From NCBI GenBank assembly GCA_035771175.1, contig JAYMFD010001095.1, forward strand, positions 333,001-397,000: a stretch of 64,000 nt of DNA, given 5' to 3'. The notes beneath the pieces were generated by a model. That model was not told the origin of the DNA. It ran no database searches and worked only from the letters and a program-made list of their open reading frames with translations. Both the position numbers and the translations under genes were made by a program. Shown piece after piece: positions 36,531 through 47,931 of the stretch; within the stretch, counting starts at the first letter, position 1, and each line of letters begins with the position of its first letter. The stretch is from Paratinospora sagittata (Eukaryota; Streptophyta; Magnoliopsida; Ranunculales; Menispermaceae).

Positions 36531-36944
36531 TTTCTTTCTAGAATACAGCTGGAAGGTTGGAAGAGAAGCTTGTAATCTAGGGGAAGTCGTCTCACTCTAC
36601 CAAGAACAATTTTGGGGGTTGTTCCTACTTATTGCATCCCCCTTTTTAGAATCTTGGATTTGTGTGGTTAATCCAGGGGAAGTATATGGGAGAATTTTGG
36701 TGGGAAAGTGTCACTGATGGGAGTAAATCTTATATGATTGCTTGGAATAATGTATAGTAACATTGGAGAAAAAGGGATGGACTATGGGCAACAATCATCA
36801 AAGGAATAAAGATTTAGTTAAAAGATAGCTTTGGAGATTTCCTCTAAACCATTTGTTTTTGAGTGCAAAGATCATTCAAGGTCAATACCAGCTCATGGAC
36901 AACAAATGGGATGCAAACATGGCCACGGGAGAAACCTTTAGAAG

Positions 36945-38621
36945 TAGGGGTGTTCACGGGTTGGATTGGGTCAGGTTGAGGTCAAATACCAACCCAACCC
37001 AACCCAATCAAGTCGGGTTGTAAAAATCTTAAACCAACCGGTCCAACCCAACCCAACCCAATAACTCCAGGTTGGTTCGGGTAGGGTTGATCGGGTTGGT
37101 CTACTTCAATGTATTGATTCTAAATTCTCATTTCATAAGCTAATTTTTAAGTCAAATATGAATATGTCTATATGATTTTTAAGTCAAATATGAATATAAA
37201 TATAATTTCAAATAATATTTTCATTCATGTTATTTTATTCATGAGATTTTATGTGATCCAATAACAATAGGTGACTCTAATAAAAATGCTAACTAAAGAA
37301 ATATTTAATATTCTTGATGAGTTCAGGTTGGTTCAGGTTGATTTGCAAACTTTTGAACTAATCCAAACTTGATCGGGTTGCTAATTTCTAACTCAACCCA
37401 ACCCATAAGGTTTGGGTTGATCGGGTTAATCGGGCAAGGTTCGAAACTTTGACTTCGCCATACACTTCAACCTTTAAAATTCGGAATTAATTCAGGGAAG
37501 TTCGAGAAGTCTTGGAGAATTATTGTAAAAATTCACCAACTTAGAGAAGTTTAAAGAATTTCTATATAGATGTTAAAATATGCATAATTACTATTAGAAA
37601 TGATGAAAACAAACATAAATAGGTACTTTTCACATATAAAAGTATAAATATAATGATCTGAAACATGTGTTTTTACATTAACAATGTTTAACGCACATCG
37701 TACATGTTATGAATTTTATATTATTTACTTGTAAATTCGATTTCGACTTCATTTCGGTCACTTGAAAATAAAAATTAATTCGGAGAAGTTTAATTCGACA
37801 TGGAGAATTTTTGTAAAAATTCGCTAAATTAGAGAAGTTAAGAGAATTTTTTTATATATGCTTAAATATCTAGATTTATTGTAATATAAGCTAGAAAACT
37901 AATATAAATAAACACTTTTAATACATAAAAATATCAATAAGTGACCTAAAAAAATCAATCTTGTTAAGTGGTTGATGAATTTGAAATGATGGCTTTTGAT
38001 CTTAATTCATTTTCTTTGTTTTGATATATAATTTTTTGGTGGCTTGCTTCTCAACCATATACTTTACTAGTTTGAATTCCACCATGTTTAATTTATTAAT
38101 TTATTATTTAAATGTATTATTTTTTAATCTTGTTTTATGAGAATTAACTAAAAGAAGATGGATTTGAGAACTCTTTCAATTTATTTTTATGTTTTTATCT
38201 TATTTCAACTTTATTTATTTATTTTTTTGCTTCTTTTCTTCCCTTTTTGGTAAAGAATATCCTATAAACTACATAATTTGTTAGTTTACTAAATTATTTT
38301 TTAAAATTTATATTGTTATTTTGGTTGATGAAATTGAAAATAATACATAATTATTAATATTTTTTTTTGTTTTTTATTGATGAAATAACATTTTTTTACT
38401 TCTTTGTCGAATTTTATCGAATTTCTTGTCGAATTTTTGCATTTTTGAACTGAAAAATAGAAATTTTATTGAATTATTTCGGCGAATTTTTGCATTTTTT
38501 ATTTTACATCCACTTCACACTTCGATGGTAAAAACAAGAGAAATAATTCGTGGAAGTTCGCCGAATTTTGGAGAATTTTTGAACTATGTAATCGGATTGG
38601 TCGGTAGGATGAACATCCCTA
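36945..38621. mobile_element. Non-autonomous hAT element (outer)
   Basis: Terminal inverted repeats are TAGGGGTGTTCAC on the left and, reading inward from the right, TAGGGATGTTCAT. The 8-bp TSD is tttagaag (36937-36944) and tttaaaag (38622-38629). Both features are typical of hAT transposons. Internal sequence is rich in GGGTTGG/AACCCAACCC repeats on both sides of a loop. Without the nested element it is about 515 bp with no transposase. Confidence 0.78.
37435..38588. mobile_element. Non-autonomous hAT element (inner, nested)
   Basis: The left end CAAGGTTCGAAAC and the right end read inward, CATAGTTCAAAAA, form the inverted repeat. The 8-bp TSD is taatcggg (37427-37434) and taatcgga (38589-38596). 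Internal sub-repeats (GGAGAATTATTGTAAAAATT near 37514 and GGAGAATTTTTGTAAAAATT near 37801) recur about 287 bp apart. No transposase ORF; 1,154 bp. Confidence 0.7.
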
Positions 38622-38660
38622 TTTAAAAGCCCTTCGAAGTTTATTTCCTCCACCTGTTGT

Positions 38661-39435
38661 TAAATCAAAATCAAATTGTAAAATCATTAAGGGTAGGATT
38701 GAATTAAAAAAAAATTAAATTTTTTTTTATTTATAGAAATATGCTTCAATTGCTTTCTTAAAAAAATCTCTAATAATACAATAATCATTTATTTACTTGT
38801 TTGGTTTATATCTCAAGTTCACAAATAAATCATCCTCTTCTTGTATCAAATATTCCATTATCCTTTTCTTATTTCTTCCTTTTATATCTCTTTATTATTT
38901 ATTTTCTTTTCTTTGAAATCAACTTTTTCAAGAATGAACTAACAATCTAAAATTATCTAGCTCATTGATACAAGTCTTAACGTTGTTGTATATTTTTGCA
39001 AGATGATGTTTCTTTCTAAAATAGGGCACCACAATTAGTTTTTGTTATTAAAATGCACCATAGAGCCATGCTCCCAAGTTTTGTCTATCTTTCTATTGAT
39101 TCTCATTTCTTAAACACAAACATTAATGAACAACCATCCAAAACATTAAATAACACCAAAAAAAAGACTTATAATTGAAAGAAACAAAGTAAACATACAA
39201 AACGACTAAGTACTTACAAGCATTTACCCGTTGGAAAATTGAGCAAGAGATGGATTCTATTTTGATGAATAAAATAAGTAACTTATTGAAGGTAAAAGAG
39301 GTTGGGACCAAAAGCCTTTTATTTAGTTATGCGGAATGGAGACAAGCCTAAGCTTTTAGAAAGCTAAAGGTTGTCTCATTGGGTTATAAATAGCTAAAAA
39401 CGAGTTGCAATTGAAAAAAATTAACAAAAAGTTCC
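38661..39435. other. Intergenic region
   Basis: AT-rich DNA with no recognised gene or element. Confidence 0.4.
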
Positions 39436-41605
39436 AAAAAATTGGTTTTTTTTTTTACTGGAAACATAGATAGATATTATATATATGATAAAAGAGTACA
39501 AACAAATATCCCACAAGAATTACATCGAAATCAGAATATTGTTCCAGTTCAAAGCCCAATCTCCAAAACTACACCCTAGGGAGAGTTTGCTAGAACTGAC
39601 CCATCCCACAAACAAAAACATACTTTTTTCCCAAACTTTCCAGCTAGAACAAAAACTGTCTCGAAAGACTCTTACCATTTCTCTTTGCCTAGAGACACCA
39701 TAAAACAGCAAAAAGCACACAAATCCAATAATTTTTAACACGATGATCAGATAGACTAACAAGATAACAAAAAAGGGAGCCATCATCAGGGGGGCAAAGT
39801 TTCGGGCGTCTCCTCATCCATTATGTCCAGACTTCCTTCACAAAAGCACAATCCCAAAACACATGGTGAACAGTCTCATCATTCAATCTGCAAAGGCAAC
39901 ACCAGGAAGGGGAGAGACAGAAGTTAGGAAACCTCTTCTGAAGCATATCAACACAATTTAGTTTGTTCAGAGCAAATGGCCAACCAAGAGTCTTGATTTT
40001 GAGGGGAATGGGAGCAGACCAAATGAAAGTGGAGTATGGAAAAATTGGGTGGTTGGCTGAGGAGTTAATGTTGTGAAATAAAGATTTTGAAGAAAACTTT
40101 CCAGAGGAGTCCACAGCCCAAACAATATGGTCATTAGAGTCCTGCAATTGAACATGGCCCAGGCAATCCAATAGGAGAGGAATCTCCTCCAGACCATGAG
40201 GAGGAAGGTTGCGAATTAGGTGAAGGTTCCAGTTGGGAGAAACATCTTGGATGATAGGATTAGGATTAATGAAAGATGAAATCGAAGCATTGGGGAGCCC
40301 AGAGATGCTAAAAATATTGAGGAACAGAACTTTGAAAGGGGCCGAAGCACCCCAGGTGTCTTCCCAGACACGGGTAGAAGAGCCATTGCCAACTTTAAAC
40401 TGGATAGAGGGTGAAAAAGTAGGGTATAATGAATGAATGAATTTCCAAAGAGATTTGAAGGATACACAAGAGGAGAGACTGGCATTCCGATTGTTATCTT
40501 GAAGGCCATGACGACTTTTGATCAACTTTGCCTAGAGAGAGTCCTTCTCAAGCAGGAAGCGCCATAACTACTTTCCAGTCAAAGCCTTATTTCTTGTAAG
40601 ATCCCCAATTCCCAAACCACCATGTTTCAGATCCAATTTGACCTTTGCCCATTTAACCAGAAATGATCCCTTATCACAGTCCTCATTTTTCCAAAGAAAA
40701 GCTCTCATTTTTTTCTCAATGAGAGCAGCAACCATTCTTGGCATACGAAATGAAGACATAAAGTAAGTAGGAATTGCTTCCAACACCGACTTGAGTAGAA
40801 TAATCCGGCCACCTCGAGAGAGATAGCTCTTCTTCCACCCATCCACCCTTTTACTTATAGTTTGAATGACTGGATCCCAAAACGACATCTAGAGTGGGTT
40901 GCCACCAAGGGGCATCCCCAAATAGTGCATAAGCCATGACCCCGTAGAAACAACAAACTTCCTAGCCATAAAAGCCACCTCAGCATCCGGGACATTAATA
41001 CCGACTAACTGACATTTGGAGAGGTTCACTTTAAGACCCAAGATGAAAAAAATGTTGTTGATAATCTCCTTGACCATTTTTAGGCTGCGACCATGCAACA
41101 TGTATATGAGAAACATGGACTTTATCCTTCCCAACTTTAAAACCATGCAACATGTACTTGTCCTTTACTTTTGAAGTGAAACTGTACAGAACATCTGCTA
41201 CAAGGGTGTACAGAAAGGGGGATAATGGGTCCCCTTGCCGTAACCCTCTTGCCCCTTGAGTTTTACCTCTTGGGTGACCATTAACAAAAATAGAATAGGA
41301 GACATTAGATAGGCAACCCCTTATCCAACTCCTCCACCTCTGGCCAAAGCCCTTCTTCTCCACCACAAAATCAGGGAAACACCATTTTACCAAGTCGTAG
41401 GCTTTAGCAAAATCAACTTTAAACAAGAAGCCTTGTTGCTTTGACAAACGATAATCATCCACAGATTCATTGGCAATCAGAATCGCATCAGTAATTTGAC
41501 GAGTTCATTACAAATGCCATTTGTGTCTCAGCAACCGTGGAATGAAGAACCTATCGAAGACGATTTGCGAGGACTTTGGCAATGACCTGTCAAAAAAAAT
41601 TGGTT
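39436..41605 (-). mobile_element. 5'-truncated LINE with RT active-site deletion
   Basis: The TSD is AAAAAATTGGTT at 39436-39447 and 41594-41605, exact but A/T-rich. The tail is poly-T at 39446-39456. On the minus strand, from 41590 downward: AKVLANRLR (RT), QGFLFKVDFAKAYDLVKW (motif A intact) and GARGLRQGDPLSPFLYTLVAD. Then comes an abrupt join at about 41100 that drops the YADD catalytic box and some 30 residues, LKVNLSKCQLVGIN, YLGMPLGGNPL, GWKKSYLSRGGRIILLKS, the zf-RVT region (IWSAPIPLKIKTLGW, then WCCLCRLNDETVHHVFWDC) and WVSSSKLSLGCSFGDW. A stop at 40889 and two frame changes also disable it. Confidence 0.88.
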
Positions 41606-41686
41606 ATTGATTAAGATAAATTGGTTTTTTGTTAAAAATCTTAAGATTCGATTTGAATCGTACGATTTAAGTCGAATTGTAAGCTA

Positions 41687-42634
41687 CAGTGTTGTCAAGG
41701 CAGCAAGGCGATGGTAAGCGATATACCCTCTCTAGGCTAGACATAGCCTAGGCCACATATAAAATATTCATTTAGAGATCCCTAGAGACTTTATTTATTT
41801 ATTCATAGGTCCCTCTCTTTCTTTCTATATATATTTTATATAAATATATAAATAAATGTATATAAATATATTTATATAAACCCTTTTATATTAAATAAAA
41901 AATTGTCTTTATTCATGGACATCTTTAACTCTTCAAAAATTTCTTAGACCACGCCAGTTGGGTTTTTTGGCTCAAACATGGATTCCTTGTTGGATTAGAA
42001 CATTGAACATGTATTCGGAAAGTAATTAAGGTTTACTAGATATGGATAGTTCTTTTATGAACTAGTTGTATTTGAATAAGGAAAACCATGTTAGTGTAGT
42101 TATATTAGAATTAAGAATTCTTGTTGGTCACAGTTTCTAAATATTGTGGCTGAAGAGTTTATAAAGGAGGTCCCTCATTGTTTACTTGTCAATCCCAACT
42201 AGTGAGTGAGATCTAGAGGAAGGTGAAGCTTGGTCCTTGAAAGCTTTGTGAAAGAAAAGATTTTAGAGCTTGTGCGGGTGACGCGGTTGAAATTCTGGTT
42301 TTATTTTGGGTACTTTCTTTCTGTTCTTCTTCTTTACCAAAGTTTTAGATCTATGTATTATCTGGTGCAAAAGTACTTGAGGTATTTAATTCCTTTGAGG
42401 TACTTGTTAATTGATAGTAAAATAGATTGTTTTTGCCCGTGGTTTTTTTCCCGATTTTGGGGTTTTTCCACGTATATCTTCGAGTTGTGGATATTGCTCT
42501 TTATTGTTCTTTCTTTATTGAATTTGTGAGATTGGAGGGTTTGGGTGTTTTTCCCAACGCCCCCTCAACCTGCCTAGCAGACCACCTATGCGATTCTCCC
42601 CCAAAATGGCCTAAGAGTCGCCTTGACAACACTG
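41687..42634. mobile_element. hAT-like element carrying an LTR-like insert
   Basis: CAGTGTTGTCAAGGC on the left mirrors GCCTTGACAACACTG on the right, a 15-bp perfect terminal inverted repeat of hAT type. The 8-bp flanks (gtaagcta and gtatgatt) agree at only 5 of 8 positions, so the TSD is weak. The interior is mostly AT-rich, with a different LTR-like segment in the right half. Confidence 0.6.
41985..42570 (+). mobile_element. Copia LTR-like segment
   Basis: TGTTGGATTAGAAC is a typical copia LTR start. It is followed by GAGTTTATAAAGGAGG (promoter-like) and, near 42437-42475, CCCGTGGTTTTTTTCCCG, then GGTTTTTCCACG, the U5-type block common to Tork/Ale-like copia LTRs. The right end and TSD could not be fixed. 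The frame at 42230-42529 falls inside and is not a gene. Confidence 0.45.
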
Positions 42635-42789
42635 GTATGATTCAACCAAAAGTCTTACAATTTTTGGGATTTTGCGATTTATTCACAAAATCTCTTGCAA
42701 TTTAACTTGAATTATACAATTCAAGTAAAAAATCATATTCACTTAATAGGCCTCCACCTATCGCGATTTCTTTCCTCATCTTGCCCTTA

Positions 42790-43730
42790 AAAGTATCAAG
42801 TGGAAATACCATCCATTTTCAAGAAGATCATTGTTGTGGCAACAAGAGCTTATCTTTTGCCAATCCAAACTCACTATCTTTCTTCTTTGCACAATGCACC
42901 CACATCCCAAAATTCATTTCACCTCTAGTCAATCTACACTAGCATAGGAACATATCTATAAGGGAAGAGAGTGATGTAGGGCTTCTCTTAGCAAAAGTCA
43001 ATAGGATGAATTTAAAAAACTCCCTTCCAAATAGATGTCTTTGGATCTTGGACCATTCTAACAAATTCTCATGCAAGTCTCTCTACATATTTCTCAAAAC
43101 TAGCTTGACCTTCCCCCCATATTTCCCTCCACTACTTTCATCTGAAAATTCTTGGCAAGTGTAAGTTTTTGGTTAGCTCTTTGCACATGATAAATCAACA
43201 CCTTTGATGTCATGCAAAGGAGAAATCCACATATGTACATCTAGCCAAATTGTTGTGTTCTATGTAGGAAGGAGAGCCTTCGGACCATGTCTTTCTTCAC
43301 TTTCCCTTCTCCATTCAGATTTGGGACAAATGAAAGAAAGAATACTGACTGGTCCTTCTAGAAGCCTAATAGTTGCTCAGATATTTTCCATGCAGCCTTT
43401 GATGTTTCTTCTTCATAAAAGAAAATCCATATATAGAGTGTGACCATTTTGGCTTCCATATGGTGGATTAGGCTCGAAAGGAACAAAAGAATTTTTTAAG
43501 ATTAGAGGGCAATACTGTTAGCAGTTTGGAATAATTCAAATCTTAATGCTTTGTCGTGGGTCATAGCCAGCAAATCTTTTAATGGCTGTGGTTTGTTCAT
43601 CCAAGACGCTAGTCTTGGTTGATATAACCTGCAAGGGTCGGAATCTTTCTTGGAAAACTTCTTGTCATTCTCGATTGATACTTTTTTCTCTTTGTTCCTT
43701 CAACAAAAGGTTCTATCTCTTATAAAAAAA
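42790..43730 (+). mobile_element. 5'-truncated LINE 3' portion
   Basis: Degraded zf-RVT region read across frames: an IHFQEDH block at about 42810; PNRCLWILDHSNKFSCKSLY at about 43030; a VKFLVSSLH/FDVMQRRN block at 43160-43220; CCVLCRKESLRTMSFF at about 43255; WWIRLERNKRIF at about 43460; and WVIASKSFNGCGL near 43555. It ends in a short A tail (43724-43730). The blocks match the order in the intact-order copy at 31.5-35.3 kb. Many stops; fossil. Confidence 0.72.
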
Positions 43731-43795
43731 TCTTATCCTCTTTCTTTTTTTTCTTTTATTAATTCTTGATTTTTTTTCTTACTACATATGAAAGT

Positions 43796-44011
43796 GAAGG
43801 TTGTGTTTGGTTCGTGATTCGAAAACCAGAATACAACTCAAAAAGTGAAAACTCAAAAAACGGCATTTTGTCATTTCTTGAAAACAACATGTTTTCTTTG
43901 TAAATTTCGGGAAACTGTTTTCGAGTTTCAACCAAACAAGTGCCTTTTTAGTGTTTCCAAAATTTTGGATATAGAAAACTGTATCCGAATCATAAACCAA
44001 ACGCAACCAAA
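43796..44011. mobile_element. MITE with about 25-bp terminal inverted repeats
   Basis: The left end GGTTGTGTTTGGTTCGTGAT and the right end read inward, GGTTGCGTTTGGTTTATGAT, match at most positions and continue with TTCGRA. The 215-bp body also contains internal inverted segments (TTTCTTGAAAACAACATG, CAACCAAACAAGTG). No TSD was resolved. Confidence 0.65.
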
Positions 44012-44586
44012 CTTTAATTCAACTATCGAAAGAAACCCAAAATGGAACTTTATATCAAAAAGATCGACCTCATTTAGCTCCAAGACCTCTCCACATGTGC
44101 ACAGCATGTAAACAGTGAAAAGGTCAGTAGCATAAAGTTTCATTACAGTAGCACTAAAAAATGCTCCAAAAAGATTTAGTGAAATCTTTCATGGAAGAAG
44201 AAAAGATGTAAAAGTATGGTATCAATAATTTACAGCAAGGGCACTTCAAAATGCAGTTTCCTTCTAAATCAGAAATTAGCTTCAACTGGAAAGAGAAAAC
44301 AAAGTTTATTTGTTACAACTTGTAAACCACCAGAAACAATGAACAAAGGGAAAAAAGAAGAAATCTTTTAGCAAACAAAAGGAAGCCAATGAATGACTAC
44401 AGTTGACATTTGCAAGAATGATCAATCACATTCAAGCACTAATTACTTTCAAATTAACTATGAATGGCCTTCAAAAACATATTAGAAAGACATCAAAAAG
44501 GAAACAAATGGTTATGTTGCATTACAGCATACTAATATCGCTGATCTCCTTGCTAGATTGCAGGCATCAATCTCAGAGAGTGAGAG
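44012..44586. other. Intergenic region
   Basis: No gene or element recognised. Confidence 0.4.
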
Positions 44587-44588
44587 AG

Positions 44589-45480
44589 TTTTTATTTTTA
44601 TTTTTATTTATTTATTTATTTATGACAAGAAATGAAAAGTAATGTATTGATAAATTAAAATGTACATCCTAATACACATCAAGGACGAGATGTCCAATTC
44701 CTATGAAGAAATAAAATCCATCCCCTTGGCCACTCGCCCAACCTAAAACCTGCAGCAAGCTTGCTTGCACTAACCCACGAGGAAGTCAAGAAGAAGCTCC
44801 CATACTCCATCCACTTGCCTTTCTTGGTTCTCAAATGGAGGCATATTCCTCTCCTTCCAAATCGACCACACCACAGCAAACACTACCATCCACTAATAAT
44901 CCTTCAACTTTCGCAAAGGTAGACTGCCCTCTGGCAAGATACAAAGATCGAACGCATTCGAGAGTGACTCCCACTTCAAAATGTTCCTCCAAATACTCTT
45001 TGTGAATCCGCAGTCTACAAAAAGGTGCTTACTAGACTCACTTCCTATCTGCATAAGCAGCACCAGATTGGAGAAATGGCCCCATGTTTAAATCTTGGCT
45101 GCAGCATATCCACACAATTTAACTTACCATGCACAATTGTCCATCCAAAAAATATGGCTTTAGAGGTTACATGAGCTTTCCATATGAAGTTCTAAGGGGA
45201 TAGTGGTTTGTGTGGAGAAATTTCAGGAACGGAATTCAAATGGAGGAAAGAAGATTGGGAGGAAAAAACACCAAAGCTTTCTAAAGTTTAAATTACTCTA
45301 TCCCTCCCACCCAGTAATTGAACTCCCTGAAGGCATGTAAAGGCTCACTTCTAGTGAGCTCCTTAGCAATTCTACCCCAGATCCAGGGCCTTTCCCTTCC
45401 ATTAACGGACACGTTAACTTAATCTCCAGACCTCTCGACTGAAGAAGAGTCATTATCAAGGTCTCACATTTTTTATGCAC
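44589..45480 (-). mobile_element. LINE 3' portion with AAAT-rich tail
   Basis: On the minus strand, 45220-45020 reads IWKAHVTSKAIFFGWTIVHG, then KLNCVDMLQ and SPIWCCLCR: the zf-RVT region. The C-terminal block follows at 44879-44679 with SSWVSASKLAAGFRLGEW. The tail is degenerate (AAAAATAAAAATAAATAAAT, 44589-44622). Sequence up to 45480 (a WIWGRIAKELTRSEPLHAF stretch in one frame) may belong to the same or another element. Edges are uncertain, and I found no TSD. Confidence 0.7.
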
Positions 45481-46955
45481 TCATTTTCAATGAACCAAGC
45501 TTGGTGAAGTCACTTTAGAAATATCAATGAATGCAAGCCACTTTGAAAACCTCAAATGGAATTTTTTAAGGAGAATAATATTAAGGATGAACCGAACAGC
45601 AAACAGCATAAATCTCAGTATGGATTTTATGTCAATTGAATGCAAAGCTGCAAAACCACATCAAAAATCTCAGTATGGGTTTTTTTAGGTAAACAGAATC
45701 ATAAGAATTAGACAATCATTTATCACATGAACAGCACAAATTATAAATCCTTCCCTCCCCTCTCCTTCACTCTCTATGTCCCTCTCACTACCGTAACTCG
45801 AAAGAATCAATGCATATGAATGTCTTGCAACAAATTATAGAAATAAATGATGCAAACAATCAATGTCATTTCTTTTTATAAGTCAAGGGACAGATGTTCT
45901 TGCAATAACAAGGATATCGAAAAATGGGGATAACAGGTTTCTCTAGGCAATCTTTACAGGGTATGCCACATACACCAAATACCTCACTCGTAAGTGCAAA
46001 ATACAATAATAACAGATTTTTTAGCAATATTGTCTAGATTTCCTCCAAAGAGGAAACATTAGATCAAATAGAATACTTTTGACGTAATTGTTATGCACAA
46101 GGAAATGTTTCCTTAGCAGTGAATGTAATCTAGAGCACTGATTAACAAATGAACAAAGTGAACACCCAATTACCCATAAACAGGGCATGAGTAGCAATCA
46201 AGAGTAAATGTGAAGTTCAATCTACTATCCAATCGTGGGCTTGAAAACTTACCAAAGAAAGAAAAGTACAAAAGAGACAACAATTCTGCTCAACTATTTT
46301 CATGCATATTTTACAGCATCAAATGACATGCAAGAAATGTGGGGTTCATCAACTAAGGTTATACAATGTTCTCTACCTCCTAACCAAGATAGAGAGCATT
46401 AGACTACATAAAAATAAAGGTACAAAACAGGGTTTACTCCTAGCAAACCAAACTAGCATAATTTCACAAATGACAAATCCTCGAATCTGCAACCAGAAAT
46501 GGAACTCAACCACCATTGTACAACCAAATTCTCGAAACTAGATACCCATATATGCATTATTAACAAGACCTAACAAACTATTTATGAATCTCAGTCCAGA
46601 CTCTTTGATAACCATGACAACTCAAGACTTCAAGCAGAATATTGGAAAAAAAACAATCATAGCATACTATAAAACAATTAACAATCAAGTTCATTTAAGA
46701 ATTACAACGTCCACATCATTTATATGCGCAAATGTTAAAAAAAAAACAAAAAAACAATGGGAAATTAACCCTAAGATTTTCTCCAGGATAACACATCATC
46801 TAACATATAATCTTCAATGAAACAGAATAATGACAAAGTAAACAAAAAAGTAAATCATTGTTCACAATTTACAGCACTTTTTGCTCAATAGATAACATAA
46901 ACATCCAAATGAGACATACATCCATTTGTATCTTAACAAGAGAGAAAATGCAAAG
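45481..46955. other. Region downstream of the trihelix gene
   Basis: No other gene is supported; the part nearest 46955 probably holds the trihelix 3' UTR. Two similar phrases, ATCTCAGTATGGATTTTATG (about 45612) and ATCTCAGTATGGGTTTTTTT (about 45667), are the only repeat noticed. Confidence 0.4.
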
Positions 46956-46959
46956 CTCA

Positions 46960-47458
46960 CTAAAATGCACCAAAAAACAAGTAAATATCCTCACCAGACG
47001 ATGAAGCTCTTTTCGATCGCTTAACCTTCTCAAGCTGAACCTGCCAATCCATGAAAAGCTGCATTCTTTGAAACTCCAAACTCTTCATAAACTCCATCCT
47101 CTGCTTCTCTAATTCCACCATCTGCCGCTGCTTCACTCCCTCAACTTTCTCATAAATCTCCCCAAATCTCATAATCGCCTGCGCCAATTCCCTAACCCCA
47201 TCCGCCTCTCCATTCCTATCCCTCCTCCTACTCTCTGTACTCGATCTCGACGATCCTGAGTCCGCCGCAGCCGCAGCCGCCGCCATCGCTGAATAATTCT
47301 TCCGAAAGAATGAATCGTCCACCGGAACCGCCGCCGCCGCAGGCCGTTTCTCCCTCGCCGATCTCGGCGCCACCGGCACCATCGATGCGTGCGGCAGCAA
47401 CGGCAAGGGTTTCCGGTACTGCAACGGAAGCGCGAGCGGCGGCGAAGGCGACAGTTTG

Positions 47459-47490
<32 letters not shown>

Positions 47491-47931
47491 GTTATTATTA
47501 TTATTATTAGTATTAGCATTAGTATTAGTATTCTTCTTCGCCGACGACGGCGTCGAAGAAGAAGAAGAAGAAGCTCCGATCAACACATCTAGACGATCGT
47601 AAAACGGCCATTTACTCGTCACCGATCCTCCGGAAGCCAAAATCTTGGCTTTCTCCAACTTATACTTCTTCTTCAACGTATCGATCCGGTTCTTGCACTG
47701 AACATCCGTCCGACGAGCTTTCTTGACGGCGCCGTGCCTCGCGTTAACGATGTCGGCGACCTCTTGCCAGTGCTTCTGCCGGAGGTTTCCTCGGTTCAGT
47801 TCCAGATGCCGTTCCCCCCACGCGTCGATGAGCGTCGACGTCGCTTCCTCGCTCCAACAGTCCTCGCGGATCGGCAGCGATGTTGGCCGTCCGGTCGCCG
47901 CCACCGGCGTTAGGGTTTCCGATCCTTCCAT
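46960..47931 (-). CDS. Trihelix transcription factor, SIP1 clade (ASIL/ENAP-like)
   Basis: 323 residues from the first ATG (47931). The open frame extends three codons further to a GTG after an in-frame TAA at 47944-47946, so ATG 47931 is chosen. The trihelix DNA-binding domain spans about residues 24-118: [14 protein letters not shown], then [30 protein letters not shown] and [15 protein letters not shown] Ser-rich linker, an Asn run of 16 (about 142-157) and a Pro-rich stretch follow. An alpha-helical, coiled-coil-like segment (about 245-305; [20 protein letters not shown]) and a basic KRSKR end are typical of the SIP1 clade. Known relatives repress embryonic genes (ASIL1/2) or bind EIN2 (ENAP1); the specific role here is inferred only. 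A GTGAGG after codon SSS could be a splice donor, but read-through to GEDIY resembles homologue ends. Confidence 0.92.
47461..47508 (-). repeat. AAT microsatellite coding 16 Asn
   Basis: Fifteen AAT codons and one AAC encode the uninterrupted Asn tract of the trihelix protein. It is prone to slippage and in-frame length change. Confidence 0.9.

Larger units (their letters stand above)
36535..38660 (+). mobile_element. LINE ORF2 fragment, split by nested hAT elements
   Basis: Left part (36535-36944): remnants read IQLEGWKRSL, then GKYMGEFWWESVTDGSKSY followed by MIAWNNV. This is the post-RT segment seen as SGWRRSFLSRRGRLVLIKS and FFWKG...VSWKKV in the 31.5-35.3 kb copy. Right part (38630-38660) continues ...PSKFISST, matching the RKYIS/WKFIH step of the other copies. 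When the hAT and one 8-bp TSD copy are ignored, the frame passes from TGETFRS to PSKFIS. The copy is short and full of stops, and its 5' and 3' limits are approximate. Confidence 0.6.

Noticed and set aside
45298..45480. 60-residue minus-strand ORF as a host gene
   Set aside because: It lies just upstream of a LINE fragment in the same orientation; more likely degraded transposon sequence, though the family is not certain.
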